From NCBI GenBank assembly GCA_950022655.1, contig OX465579.1, forward strand, positions 44,991,950-45,055,949: a stretch of DNA of 64,000 bases, in the 5' to 3' direction. The stretch is from Alentia gelatinosa (lineage: Eukaryota; Annelida; Polychaeta; Phyllodocida; Polynoidae). The translations under genes and the position numbers were made by a program. How positions within the stretch are numbered: position 1 is the first letter of the stretch; every line of letters starts with the position of its first letter. The notes under the pieces are model-generated. The model was not told the DNA's origin. It searched no databases and saw only the letters and a program-made list of their open reading frames with translations. Of this stretch, positions 50,090 to 61,969 are shown piece after piece.

Positions 50090-50670
50090 CAGTCATAAAC
50101 GACCCTCTCACGGGGGAGTAGTATATCTCGACTACGGCCCACTATGGTGCGCTTCGTCGTACTGCAAGATTCTAAAGTGTATGTAACTAACTCCACGCAA
50201 CGCGCTAGGCGTCCGTATTCGACAACATCGTGACCAAAAACAACATGGCGAACGTCGTCTAATCGCGACTTGAAACTCGCGATACACGCCCCCTGTAACA
50301 ACTACAAGTTCCTAATGACCAATCGTCGAGGTAACCAACGTGAGGATCTCACCTGACACCGTTTAAATTGCTCAAATATGCAAAATTTATCGATAATAAC
50401 AACACGCCATTCGACTTGGTCTGCAACAGGGGACGCACAGACACGATTTCGCTGATTCCCGGGCGACACTCCCTCTGCTCTCCAATCGCATTTTCTGTTA
50501 ACTACATGCCTACCGAATAGCAACCAAATATCCGTTCGGCGAGTGACGGTATCATCGCGCATGCGCAACGCGCACATCCTGCGCAACTTCTGGTTCGTAG
50601 CAGACAGTGTCAATATGGAGCGGTTGTGACTTAAGAACTCGATAAATGGCGTCTTTCTGATCGAATAAAG
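50090..50670. promoter_or_regulatory. CpG-rich candidate promoter with NRF1/YY1-like sites
   Basis: The block is unusually rich in CpG for its surroundings. It has a near-palindromic CGCGCATGCGCA (NRF1 type, 50556-50567), AACATGGCG (YY1 type, near 50242) and a second ATGGCG at about 50645. Minus-strand frames of 70 and 103 codons are open across it but resemble nothing known; open frames are expected in stop-poor CpG-rich DNA. The direction of transcription cannot be decided. Confidence 0.42.
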
Positions 50671-50683
50671 GTATGTAATAATA

Positions 50684-50833
50684 AGAAAACGCCCTGACTG
50701 TGGCCAGAACTATGTCTTAGTTCTCAGTCACCTGTGGTGGACGTTCGCCCCTCCGCCTGCCGCGTCGGGGTGAACGTCCACCACAGGTGACCTCGAACTA
50801 AGACATAGTTCAGCCACAGTTAGGGTGTTTTCT
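50684..50833. mobile_element. 150-bp hairpin element, arms about 65 bp
   Basis: AGAAAACGCCCTGACTGTGG at the left is inverted at 50814-50833 (CCACAGTTAGGGTGTTTTCT). The arms continue through AACTATGTCTTAGTTC and CACCTGTGGTGGACGTTC to a short CG-rich loop. Arm identity is high, so this is younger than most hairpins here. It sits at the edge of the CpG-rich block. Confidence 0.8.
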
Positions 50834-53800
50834 CCTAATCTACTGAAGGTTTCCTTGTTGTACATATCTAAATAATAAGAGTGGGATTTTATTCAGTACT
50901 TAATCAATTCTGACGTACTTTTAAACGTATCAAAGAGTATTGCCTAAAGACAACGTGTTGATACAGTATAACATACACAATAACGACTGGGATCGTGAAG
51001 GGGTGGCTGTAATCTCCGGGTAGTTTACGCGCAGTATTACATCGTTAATTACGAGGCCACTTGTACATACAGTCTATTTGCAAGATGTGTTTAGTTCTAG
51101 ATTACGCCATAATGCCACAACACTGTCAAGCATGGTAGTAATTCGTTGTTGACTTATGTTGTTTATATAGTTCGCCATTTCTTTATGTCTTAGGCATACA
51201 GAACGATTTAGGACTTCATTTCTTAGGTGATTAAGATTGATATGAAATTCCAATTTATTGTTTTCGAGTTCAATTTTAGTTGTTCTTATTTGCAGTGGCA
51301 TCCCATAGGGATTGGTGGGTTTTTTTCGGAAACTCCAACAGGAGATTCTGGCAAACTGGAAACTCCAGTAGGCGAATCCCAGAACAATCAAAGGTTAATT
51401 CATCTCAATTAACAACACTGATACATAGCCAGGTTTATAATAGAGAATTTACATAGGATATTAGTACCGTTGCAAAATCATTCATTCACAATTGCATGTC
51501 GCTTTTGAAAATGAATTTATCTCTTCTGTTGAGGAGGAAAGGATTGTTGAGGTGTGTTAATATCTGCTATCTCTATTTCATCTACATTGGACTCAAACAC
51601 TATAGGATGAAATCTACTGAATTTTTAATGTTATATAACCCTTTTGTCAGGGTATTTAGATATTTTCCTGGAGTGTTTTCCTTTTTATCAGCTCTGTCTC
51701 TCTACCTGGCAATACACTCCTGCTATTTCATCTACAGAGTCGGGTAAATGGTAAAAAAGAAGCTCATGATCCTAGCCCAATAACTGTCTGTAGTCCCGCC
51801 GTGTGTGTTTAACCACGTTAGGGCCTCTCGGCACACCTTAGACCACACCCTCAATGTAATTTGCCAGATCTGGGATGAGTGCCAACTCAAACCGGTCGAT
51901 AACCTATCAATAAATCAAGGATTGCCTCGGGCTCGCTACATCGCTTAGCACTCTGATAGTATAGCCCGGGGCTGCTGGTGGGACATTGTTATGGCTGGAG
52001 GGTACACCAACCTAACTCTCTCAGAAAGGGGTTGTTGCTGAGAACCAAAGAAAGCCTCAACAGGCCACCAGCACCCTAACCTCGAAGACTGAAGTGGGAC
52101 ACAACACGGGGAACATGCAAATCTAATAACGCCGGTCTAACGCATGGAGGTTCCAGCGCTCAAAGTTAGAGCACAACGAGAAAAGGTTTCGTGCATAAAG
52201 TGACAACCTAAATTGGCATTTGATTAGTTTGCTGAACTTTAAATGTCTCAGTAGGAGACTAATTAATCTAGCAGAACTCGTTATGGATAGCATGTATGGC
52301 GTGTAGGGGTCATGGGGTGACTTTCAAGGGGAGAGGCTAATTTAAACAAATAATCAATAGCCAGTTACTCAATTGTTTTTAGGATATATTCCAAAGTACC
52401 GTTGATAGTTGGTAATAACGTTATTCATAAGACGTTTCATGAATGATATATGTTTACACTAGTATTTCAGAAAAAGATGTAATTCCCTCTCACATAAATC
52501 TGAAACCCGAACCTGAAAATCTCCGCGTTCTCTTCATAATTGATCACCTGACATTAATCTAAAAAAAGGTTGAGTTAATTTTTTTTGTTTGTCAAAGCAA
52601 AAGGTTACATTTTGTTATCGCACTAATCAGATTGTATCAACTTCAGAGGTTTTATTCCAACCGTAATTAGCTCATACTTTGTTCGATTAGTTAATAAAAC
52701 ATGTAGAGAGAATGAATTCATGTTTGACTTAGACGACCTAGCTTTACCAACTTTGGTGTGCATTTTCTTATGGCCTGATAGGATTGCACAAAGAGATTAG
52801 TTGAAGTTTAAATAATATGTTGATATGTTCATCATCGTTTCATTTCTTTCCGCATTACTCGATCGAAAGATGTTGGGATTCCTGTACCTCACAGAACTTG
52901 CTGCCCTGCACTTGGTGTCATAAAACTCTATCTGACTGATTACGCAACTGTTGTAAAGTGTGGGTCTGTTGAGACCAGTCTTCGGACTTCGGACTACTCA
53001 GTATAAGTGAAAATCTCAAAAAGATACATACATGTATAAACGTATATGTTCATATGTCATTGGGTGTTTTCCTTGCCTAACATATCGTCATAGGCGCTAA
53101 ATTAAAATGTCTCTAAATGAAATAAGCATATTTCAACAAATAAAGATATCTCAAATGATTTCTAGTATACAAAGCTCTGACTTCACCCAACTGGAACGAG
53201 CATGCCAGAGTCTTATAGTCTAATGGCTGAGTTAGCATTGTTTTCCACTCCCCCGTAGGCAATGCCTGCCAATACGCATACCTATACCTTTTATATATGT
53301 ATCCCAAATAATTCAGGTTTTTTAAAGATATCATTATTGATTTCGATTTTACAATCGCTCTTCCAATACAATAGTCGCCTGAGTTGAACAGAACATCAGC
53401 TAGGATGATATGATACAGATGAGTTAAGTAACACTGTACAAATGCGTCGGAATTACATCTAGATTTAGTTTCGGCTTGGACTTCGCTTTCTACACACCCC
53501 GATGTTCTTTCAACTTTTTGCACTCTTCTCCAAATACCCTGGACTTAATGTTATTGCATCCCTTGTGATGTTTTAAAATACTTACACACTAAATCCAAGT
53601 TATGTAGAACTCACAGCTCATCACTGCCAAGTCTAGTGGTCGATGCTGCACAAAGGTCGTCTGCGTTATTGAGCCACTCTTACAAGTGAGGGGCGCGATA
53701 TTGGAATTTGTCGATTCTCATGGCCAGTCTCATTCTGAAGCAGAGACTATTGCATTTCGGATTTGTTTTTCTTTCAGAGACTGTCCGACTCACGTCCTCT

Positions 53801-55695
53801 CCTACATCGAGGCCACTCCATAATAAGTTCCGATTATCTACCTGACATAAGAAGACCGCTCTCATGGTTGAGTAGCTATTGACATGCATCCGAATTGAAA
53901 TGAATGAATAACATTTATTTTGTTTTTATTTCGTTTTGACCTCAGTCCCATTCAGCAACAAGATGACCGGAATTGGAATGGGAATGTAATGCCATCCCCG
54001 TTAATAGTAATTTACATTTATCACCTCTCTGACTGTACTAACCCATTCATGGGGTAGTAATACATCAAGACAAGCCATTGGGGGATCAGTAAATATCTCA
54101 AAATGTCTCCCCAAAGGAAGACCGTCCGAGGAATTGACAAGCTTTTAGAACATGAATTCAATTTTGTAATACTCATTTGTAAAACGCGAAATGTGAATTC
54201 ATATGAGGGTGAATTAACAATGTTTAATGAAGTCAAATAATTTAGTTCATCACAGAAGTTTTCTGTACGGTTTTGTGAAGGAGCATAAATTTCGCTGTAG
54301 CGCTTCCGTAATAGGTACACTTGTGAATTATGAAACATCTGGCTTTATACAATGGTTTTCCCTGTTGTGCAGTTATCATTATTCACTAATTCAAATACGT
54401 CAACTTATGTTACATGGATGTCTGATTGCCATGACAGGGAGCCGAGTTGATAGTCAGAAGCAGTCAACGTTGCCGCCGGAGTTCAGTCGCGCCACCATGT
54501 GAGAAAAATAAGAATCGACTTTAGAAAGTCACTCATGACGAATAGTGGCGCCATCTATAGGAGGTTGATTTATCCTCCTGTGACGCTGAAGCTGTGACAA
54601 AGTCACCATTTCCCGGAGGGTGAGTATCTGCTTGAACTGGTAGAGGAGGCCAGGGAGGGGTGGGTATCCATAATACACTAAATATTCATTCAAGAAAAGG
54701 GGGATGATTTTGTCACCCGGATCACAGCGCCACACCATATATACTACTTCCGATTGAGAGACCCAGAAGAGCTGTGTCCAGAAGTATGGACACATCACGT
54801 TTGGGGGAATGGATTGAAAGATTCACTACAGATCGTGAGACAGCCTACTTTTATATATCGTATGATCCAATCTTCCAGTAGATCCTTGGAGACCCATGAA
54901 GATGGCACCACTAGTCGGTGACAATGTGCTTATTGTATTACTTAACGCAGTCTGTCATAATCAAGTGAATTATTATAATCCTGTGACAACCGCATCCGTC
55001 ACTTTTTTTCTCATTTCATAATCCACTTTCTTTTAAATAATGTTTATTTCTCCATTCTGTTTAGGGTACATAAAGTTCTTCCATGGGAATCAAGGTTAAC
55101 AGTATCTAATACAAACAAACATCAGATGGTATTTAAATAATAGATGATGACGGTGATGGTGGCACCAGTGACACTTAATTATAACAATGACCGAGTAGAT
55201 TGTTTCATATTTTCAGATGCCCTTTAAACGCTTCTTTGGAACCCGCATTCTAGGCCGTTTCACCTAGGTCTACACACTTGGTATGTTGTTTGTCATTTTG
55301 ACCAAAATGATTAATTATTTATATATTTGTTCATTAATGAGAGCATTGATTTATGGAATAAGATCAATGCCCTAATAGGTAACTGATTCATAAAGATACT
55401 CTTGGAATTGTTTTGAGGCGGCTTATGATTAGGAATATATATTATAACGGAGAGTACGGTGTCAGCTACATTGGTCAAATTAATTCACCTAACTGTGTCC
55501 CTATTTCTCTATAATGATTTGTCAATACAGATACATTTGATCTTTTGTTTGAATTTCTCTCGTAGGTGGGCAAGGCCCTATTATCTAGGTTAGTCTGTTC
55601 ATGTTATTGCAGCTGTAAAGCATATATTTGTCGGGTTTTTACTTATTCTCAGAAACTGAATTGACAACTTGTCGGCACTATATATCCTAGACCAA
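50834..55695. other. Gene-free stretch
   Basis: AT-rich. The inverted partner of the 49.3-kb motif lies at about 51590-51620. The 136-codon minus-strand frame at 53113-53523 has no recognised domain and no evident splice context. Confidence 0.45.
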
Positions 55696-56203
55696 TTATC
55701 CGACCCATGTATTTGATTTATACCTATTTGTGGATCTAAGAAAGGCATTCGTCATTGTCTCGCGTGTGATCTTAATGAAGATTTTTCAAAATGTTGGTAT
55801 GGATTCACAATCAATTATGCTCTTGAATTCTCTTGACTGGTATACAAAAGATAAAACTGGCCTGCATAAAATCTATGGACGAAAATGTAAACTGCAGGGT
55901 GCCACAAGTATTTATACCCGTGCGTCACACTGTGACGTATGAGGTATGTGATCACGTGACCAGGTAAAATCTCACCACTTTTAGATACGGCCATAATACA
56001 CCGATGAACTAGACTGGTGTAACAACAACTAAATGTTGATCAACAGAAAGAAAACTGATCAAATTTGTTTAGGGGGTGATAATGTGAATCCCTATGAGAT
56101 ACAAGATAAAGAAGTGAAACTAGTAGAATCGACAGTGTACATGGGTATAATAACTGATGAAAACGTGATGTTTGTAATGGTTTGTTTGCATTACGTTCTG
56201 TAA
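55696..56203 (+). pseudogene. Decayed LINE (non-LTR retrotransposon) reverse transcriptase fragment
   Basis: Two peptide blocks in the same frame recall LINE reverse transcriptases. At about 55712-55835, DLYLFVDLRKAFVIVSR followed by ILMKIFQNVGMDSQ matches RT motif A (F-x-D-x-x-K-A-F-D then V-S-R): the first catalytic Asp is kept and the second acidic residue is Val. At 56033-56203, an open stretch with NRKKTDQICLGGDNV, then EIQDKEVKLVES and VYMGIITDENV matches the region after the catalytic core (..GG..I...G..v..v..f.YLG..i..dg). Stop codons lie between the blocks (for example 55940-55942), and the YxDD-containing segment is missing or unrecognisable. It is a dead copy with no endonuclease domain in view. 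The LINE clade cannot be assigned. Confidence 0.62.
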
Positions 56204-58130
56204 TTCCTTCAGACTTGATATCAACGGAATACCTAAACATGACTGATAGCGTTACCTGATGGGTGCGAGTTCACTTGGTTTACCTTTTACATATAATTAT
56301 CTAGATTCAAGGCTTTCCAGTTAATGCACGCACGGCTTACCCCAGTATTACTTTTTAGTGGTGGGTAGATGGCCGATGGGGAGCGGGTGTCGGGAAGGGG
56401 GGGGGGGGGGTTGTCTTCTCGGAGTTGCTTGCGCCCAGTGACCCGTGATGGGCCATGCATTGTTTTACACATCCCTGCGCCGGTCATTGCGCCACACGGG
56501 ATTCGGCGTACGCCCATTCATCATGCGCCGCCCTGTGGTGCGCCGCTTGCCCTCCCACCCTGCTGCCCGCCGCCCTGATGGTATCCACGCATTCCGATAA
56601 GAGGGAAGGCATACTACACTGTACGCTTATCGCGTTGCATCATCGTGCTACGAGGCGTCTCCCCGCACCACCCTACACCCACCTTCCCCATTTTCCACAA
56701 GATTGATGCTATGTTTCCTAGTCTGTTTCCTATGCGCCGTTGGCCGCGCGTCACGTGAAGGCAATACGCGTCGCTCGTCTCCCCAGGGGCGTCACACTTC
56801 CGGCCCGCCCCACGCGCTCGTCTGACACGGCGTCCCGTGTTGCTCATAGACCGCGCCCGAATGGCAGAGCGGTGTTTCCGCCCCGCTCGACAGGAGCCCC
56901 CTCCCTCCCGATCCAGCAACACCAGGAGGGGAATGGAAGAGTGGGATGCGCATCCATTGTATATTCATATGTACATGTGTACATGACTCTGTATTTCATT
57001 ATGATATTCAAGCATCATGATCAAAGCACAGAACTTTTGAAGTCATGTGCCCAAACACCGGACCGAAGCCTTCAATGTTGAACTATTGAAAAGGTGCAAC
57101 ACAGTTTGAAAATATTACATTTATTTTTGTACATGGGATATTGTAAAACTGCATTTCTTTACAAGGGTACATAAGTGAGTTAGAGCAAAAGACTCCGATT
57201 ATTATATAATGTTCAATAGAACTGTTTTCAATTACCGTTATGACCGGAATAGCTTGCGTAATATATTCTACTCTATATGTCGAAGTCTGAAGCTATGAGA
57301 GGCATTTTACAAAGGTCTTTTTTTACCTCACTGGCTATGATGGATATAGCGACAAGACAGTTTAAATCAGTAACGATATGACTAAGATACTCTTTACCAA
57401 AACCACCACGTACTAATGTGCAATGAAGCAAACTCGACATCTTAAGACAGAAAGCCTACACTTATTGTGATTCTTAACTTCATATTGAGTGAAGGGTACA
57501 ACACGCGGATACTTAGGGTAATGTGCAACTGGATACAAAACCTCCATCCCAATTATATCTACTAACATACACCATAACTAACTCGAAATTCTACTGCAAT
57601 AGCCTAGGATTATCAAATAAGATCCAAAGGCACCAGTAAAAGGTCTCGTCATCTACAAGAAAGTGGTTTGATGTGGAAATAAAAATACGAATTAAGACTT
57701 CTTTTTTTCTTGTCCGCATTTGCTACTGTTTTATCACCTAACCAAGTATTGATTTATCGATACATAATATTAACTCATATTAACCTATCACTTATTTGCC
57801 TAGTCTTCTTGTTCTATATTACTTATAGAATCCAACAGTCATGGATGTATCTCAGTTGGAGAATAAATCATATATGGCGAAAATGAATCATGGTTAGGGA
57901 ATGGATGGTTTCAGATCTTAAATCAGTTTTTCTTCTTTTTGCTTGACTTATCAGTGGAAAATCATCATCTAAATTCAAACATCAATGGTCCATTGGCAAA
58001 CTGCTATAAAGATTTTCGGATTTTAAAATCTTCAGTTGTTATTCGGTTAAATGCAACTGCTGTAGAATGTCCTAAATTTCAAAAGAGCTTCCAATATTAA
58101 ATAGGACAACCGACACAATGTATTATTGAT
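56204..58130. other. CpG-rich islet then AT-rich 3' flank of the membrane protein gene
   Basis: 56370-56920 is CpG-rich with many GCGCC words and frames on both strands, none recognised. From about 57000 the DNA is AT-rich and would include any 3' untranslated region of the gene ending at 58131. Confidence 0.5.
56397..56410. repeat. Poly-G run
   Basis: Fourteen G on the plus strand at the start of the CpG-rich islet 56370-56920. A similar run of twelve is at 49101-49112. Confidence 0.95.
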
Positions 58131-58667
58131 TCATTCCTTTTTCTTGAAAGCAATCAAGTCGGCGGTGCATTCTGTGATACCAAGAATGACCATGGTTACT
58201 TCTTTTACAATGAAGAGCATGAAGATGATATTAGATTTAATCTCATCTCCATACAATGAGACCATGTAGACACGAACTCCAAGCAGAGGCACGTTCACCA
58301 ACATGACCACAAACAATTTCGATACCAAATTTATCAACACCATCATCCTTTTGGCGTGACTAGTGCTAGAACTTCGTAGTCGGTGGAGAGGGAAATTCCC
58401 GTAGGCCAGCTGGCAAGTGGCGGCTGCCGTACAGAAGCTGACAATATCCAGCAGCCGATAGTTCCTGATGAAATAATGGCCATGGGTGATGAACTCCGTG
58501 CACAGGGAGAGAGCATCGAGCGACTCAGCGAGCAGGTAATAGTGGCTCTCTATGATTGAATGAAAAGGCGCCCATTCCTTCACTTTCAGGGAATAAACCT
58601 GGTACAGTCGATACGATCTGAGCCGAAGAATCACGACGAAAATCGACATCTGAACGAGGATGAACTC
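58131..58667 (-). CDS. Terminal coding exon (exon 3) of the membrane protein gene
   Basis: The exon begins GAGTTCATC directly after a TTTGTTGTAG acceptor and runs open for 178 codons to a TGA. This is the longest open frame in the window that is not low-complexity DNA, and the peptide has clear amphipathic and hydrophobic segmentation. It encodes residues 124-301: a helix beginning EFILVQMSIFVVIL, a soluble stretch with paired aromatic residues (ESHYYLLAESLDAL), a weak helix (LLDIVSFCTAAATC), then two strong helices around KLFVVMLVNVPLLGVRVYMV and NIIFMLFIVKEVTMVILGI. The C-terminus is FKKKE, a possible cytosolic or ER-type basic tail. No AATAAA is evident close downstream on this strand. Confidence 0.72.
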   Translation of the reverse strand, partial: EFILVQMSIFVVILRLRSYRLYQVYSLKVKEWAPFHSIIESHYYLLAESLDALSLCTEFITHGHYFIRNYRLLDIVSFCTAAATCQLAYGNFPLHRLRSSSTSHAKRMMVLINLVSKLFVVMLVNVPLLGVRVYMVSLYGDEIKSNIIFMLFIVKEVTMVILGITECTADLIAFKKKE

Positions 58668-61441
58668 CTACAACAAATTAACAAATGTATTTTAGTTAAT
58701 GACAGGTTCCTGTAGCCTCAGGCCTCCCCTGTACCATTATATAGTACACAACACTAGCTAGAAGATAACTAGTGGTTAGATACGTTGTTACTCTTTACTC
58801 ATCTTTGGTCCCCCGTTATAAAAAACTATATGAATTGAAATAAAATGCATAGGCCTTACAATTCTAAATCATATATACCGGTCTGCTTAAGGTTTAAAAA
58901 ACAGAAAAAAGTAGCAGATAGAATATGTGGCAAATCATATACTTTCGAAAAACACCTGGAAATGAAACATGAATGCGTGAACGCTTTAAAGAGATGGATA
59001 AATGTATCGAAGTTTTCTAGAAAAGAAATAAAGACTGCTTAAACACAAAAAATCTAGTATTCAAATTTAATAGTTGTATGTCCATTGGTAAACACAAATA
59101 AGAATCTGTTGACTTTGTAAAATTCCTGATTGTCTTGGGATAAGTGTCTTAAAAGGTGCTAGGGATTTCTAGGCTAGCCAGTCGATTAGCACTAGTAGCT
59201 CCAAGGCTGCAGGTGCCTGAGGGCCGAAGAATGTCTGAAGGCATTCATAAATATTTTAAATCTCGTGACCTAAACGCTGTTCATGGAAAGGTGTTTTTCC
59301 TTTAATCAAAACACAATAATCGCTTCCTTTCTATATTTGATAACACTTCAGTTATTCTGTATGCTGCCTACCTCTGGTGGATCATTCTGATTGGTTGATC
59401 GATTGCTCTTACGTTTTCTAGGTAGGGCATTCTCCTATTGGTCGATTTTTCTTATTGACATATGTTATTGAGGTAATCTTCCTCTATCCACAAATCAAAT
59501 AGGAAGTTGGAAATTAACCTTTGGCATCGTGCTTGGAGGGGCCAATTCAGGTGACGTCACACATTCTATTACAGAGAACTCAGAACAGGGACTTGAGGAC
59601 AGTTTAAGAAAACCAAAAGGGTCCAGACAGTAAAGCTACATAAAGCCACATCAGGTAGAACGAAACCTCGAAACTAAGACTTTGATGGCTTATTCTTTTA
59701 TGAAACCCCCAAGATAAGTATATATCATTTCTGATCAGAGAGTAAATCAAGCATTCATCCAATCAACAAATCCGAAAATATAAAAACGGGAGATAGCGCC
59801 TGAGGTTTTACTAAATCTAGATGAGGATTCTTACCAGTGACAACTCAAAGCTTTTCCATGGCTGAAGGTCATCGAGAGTCGTATCTGATGTACGGTCAAT
59901 TATTTTATAGGTGACATTGCCTGAGAATGGTCTTGAAGTATTGTCAACTCCAGCATACTTCAGTTCTGTCGCGGTGATCTTGTATGGACGCTCTGGCAGT
60001 ATGCGGACGTTCCCTTCGTGGTACGGGGCGGTGCACTGACAGTCGTACACTCTTGATCGGGGCCGATAGCACAAGCACAGCAGGCCTTTGGGTAGGGCGT
60101 CCAGATACAGACGTATGTCTATGAACATCATCATGATCATCAAACATGCCATTATCATAGCAGGCACGCTGTAATATAAATATTAAGTACATTACAGTCT
60201 ACATGGACATAATTCAAAGGAAGAGTTAACTTTCCATGGAACAGCATAGAATACATGATGCTTGAACTATATGTTTGAAAGAAATGAGGAAGAAGATCAT
60301 ACTTAGTTCATCTAATGACGTAGATTTTAAAGCAAAATCCTTCCAAACATAGAAAATCTAATACATTTATTGCATAGTTCTGTAGTCATATTCGTTTCTT
60401 TAAAAATGATATAAGGCAATTGAGCTCAGCGAATCAAAAGGAGTAAGCCCCGGCAAGCATACCTATGAACATGCTCAGAGCGGGGCTAGCAGGTACATCT
60501 ATTGACTGGGAGTAACATGGGGCACTGTCAGCCGGCCGCTAATCTGACCAGTGCAACACTGGCGACCTGTGCACCACTGTACCTACTATGAACCAGTCTG
60601 TCCTGTCCCGACACGGGGCAACACTCCCGGCCCTGTGCATGGGCATATAAGGTCAAAGACTCTGGCTGATGATCCACTATAAAGCATGGCAGGTAGGAGA
60701 GCGCATACACAGGGCTCTGCCATTATCGACTATGACAAGCATTACCAAAAAAAAGGAAATGTGGTAACTAATAAAAAAAAATAAACGATGGTTTTGCGGA
60801 TAGGCGGTCATAAACCACGAGAGGTTGAGCGTCCTAATAGACGAACACTATAGCAAGTGTATTACGACGTCAACCCGGAGTGGTTTACAGAGCCGCCTAT
60901 CCACAAAACTATCGCTTGTTACATTTATTATCCATCTTTTTGAATAAATTAAACCCAGAAATTGCCATATAAAAAAAGTATAACAATTGGAACTATTTCT
61001 TTGCTCTATAACACAAAGGGAATATCTTCCTGTACACCATGGCTTTGAGGTCATATACCACATATTTAAATCAGTATACCAAAGTTATAGTATCTGACAG
61101 GTTCTTTATTAACCACTGATTACTGAGTCTCCATAGGAATGGCATTGGATGTGAGTAATTTGAAACTACTTAGCTCCGTAATACCCTGAATCAGGGGATT
61201 ACTGGAAATCCCAAAACGTCATCGGGCCCCTTGTGAGCGAAACACGAACTAATACATGCAGTGACAGCAGCAGACAATTGCAATCACGCTACGTCATGGT
61301 GCAATCAATTTGAATTACAGAATAGTTCAAGTTTAGTGAATTCACCTGTGGTAGTGTCTCCTAAACTTCATAATCTGTCAGAATACAGTTGACAACAAGT
61401 TCTTACCTTGTTTTGCCCTTTATTAGAGCGTGCTTACACAT
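58131..61441 (-). CDS. Predicted three-exon multi-pass membrane protein gene (301 aa)
   Basis: I recognise no firm family. Three minus-strand exons (61441-61407, 60168-59835, 58667-58131) join in phase: 35+334+537 nt gives 301 codons plus TGA. Both introns (1238 and 1167 bp) are GT-AG with good donors (AAG/GTAAGAA, CTG/GTAAGAA) and pyrimidine-containing acceptors. The product would have a short basic N-terminus, a first membrane helix at about residues 13-37, a roughly 80-residue loop with two CxC pairs (43/45, 55/57) and two N-glycosylation sequons (N88, N96), a second helix at about 122-142, a weaker one near 190-210, and two strong C-terminal helices at about 230-258 and 268-296, ending in a lysine-rich tail. 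The penultimate helix carries an NVPLLGVR motif, reminiscent of the (D/N)xPxLxxR pattern in TMEM26/TMEM121-like proteins as I recall them; this is only a hint. The start codon and first exon are the least certain part. Confidence 0.6.
59835..60168 (-). CDS. Internal coding exon (exon 2) of the membrane protein gene
   Basis: A TTTATATTACAG acceptor precedes C-GTG-CCT-GCT, and the exon ends TCACTG before GTAAGAATCC. It contributes one base plus 111 codons (residues 13-123, completing Ser12). The first 25 residues are a Met-rich helix (MIMACLMIMMMF), followed by IDIRLYLDALPKG, two CxC pairs, a polar loop with sequons NTS and NVT, and DLQPWKSFELSL leading straight into the next exon. The exon-2/exon-3 junction is phase 0, which gives a continuous membrane helix across the splice and is the strongest argument that the two exons belong together. 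Confidence 0.68.
60764..60932. mobile_element. Hairpin element in intron 1 of the membrane protein gene
   Basis: ACGATGGTTTTGCGGATAGG plus CGGT (60785) is inverted at about 60890-60914 (GCCGCCTATCCACAAAACTA plus TCG). Inner arms ATAAACCAC / GTGGTTTAC and GAGGTTGAGCGTC / GACGTCAACCC continue the stem. No coding content. Confidence 0.7.
61407..61441 (-). CDS. Possible first coding exon (MCKHALIKGKT...)
   Basis: ATG at 61441-61439 opens MCKHALIKGKT and ends in ACAAG followed by the donor GTAAGAACTTG. The two leftover bases (AG) plus the first base of the 60168 exon make a serine codon, so the phase fits. A short basic peptide before a first helix is a plausible N-terminus. The frame is also open upstream to 61465 before a TAG, so this could be an internal exon with an unseen acceptor. 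Repeat-derived DNA starts about 20-25 bp upstream of the ATG. Confidence 0.42.
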
Positions 61442-61459
61442 GTTATATACATCACCTAG

Positions 61460-61625
61460 TGGCTCCTACTATCCCGACACACTACGAAAGGTTCTACGAT
61501 CCTGCTACAATCAGAAATTGTCAAATCGTAGAGCTATCGGGAGGGCTCTATCGGAGTGTGTCGCAGTGTGTCGGAACGGGTTTAGCGGCAATAAAAAGAA
61601 AACCACAGTACCGACACATGCTATG
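61460..61625. mobile_element. Partial copy of the CCGACAC-repeat element just upstream of the gene start
   Basis: TCGGAACGGGTTTAGCGGCA then AAACCACAGTACCGACAC parallels 62237-62287 (TCGGAACGGTTTTTGGCGAA ... AAACCACAGCACCGACAC). The left part carries CCGACACACTACG and TACGATCC words. It lies about 20 bp upstream of the proposed ATG at 61441, so it may supply the 5' untranslated region or promoter. Confidence 0.55.
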
Positions 61626-61969
61626 ATTCAAGAGGTCCGCCAATGCAAATCTCAGGCAAACAATCAATAATATTTGTTAAAGATTCTTACTAAAAGAATA
61701 AAAATCATTCATTGAGACCTAAAAATGAAATAATTTCAATATGTCAGGCATTTCTTGTGGATTAGTTCCTGAATATGTACAAAATACCATTGGAAATATA
61801 AAAAAGTAAACGAGATATAACATAAATATACATTTCTATATAAATATGGAAAAAGACCTAATATATGTATATATATTCAATTGTCTAGGGACGCTCCCAG
61901 GGCAATTGCTATTTTGCGGGCCGAAAACCAACGGGGGGAGGGGGTGAATAACCTACAAATTATAGAGAA

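Noticed and set aside
53113..53523. 136-codon minus-strand frame
   Set aside because: No recognisable domain and no clear splice context. It is long enough to keep in mind if transcripts map here.
58845..59042. 65-codon frame with a C..KH..C pattern, zinc-finger-like
   Set aside because: It lies antisense in intron 2 and lacks a complete C2H2 motif.
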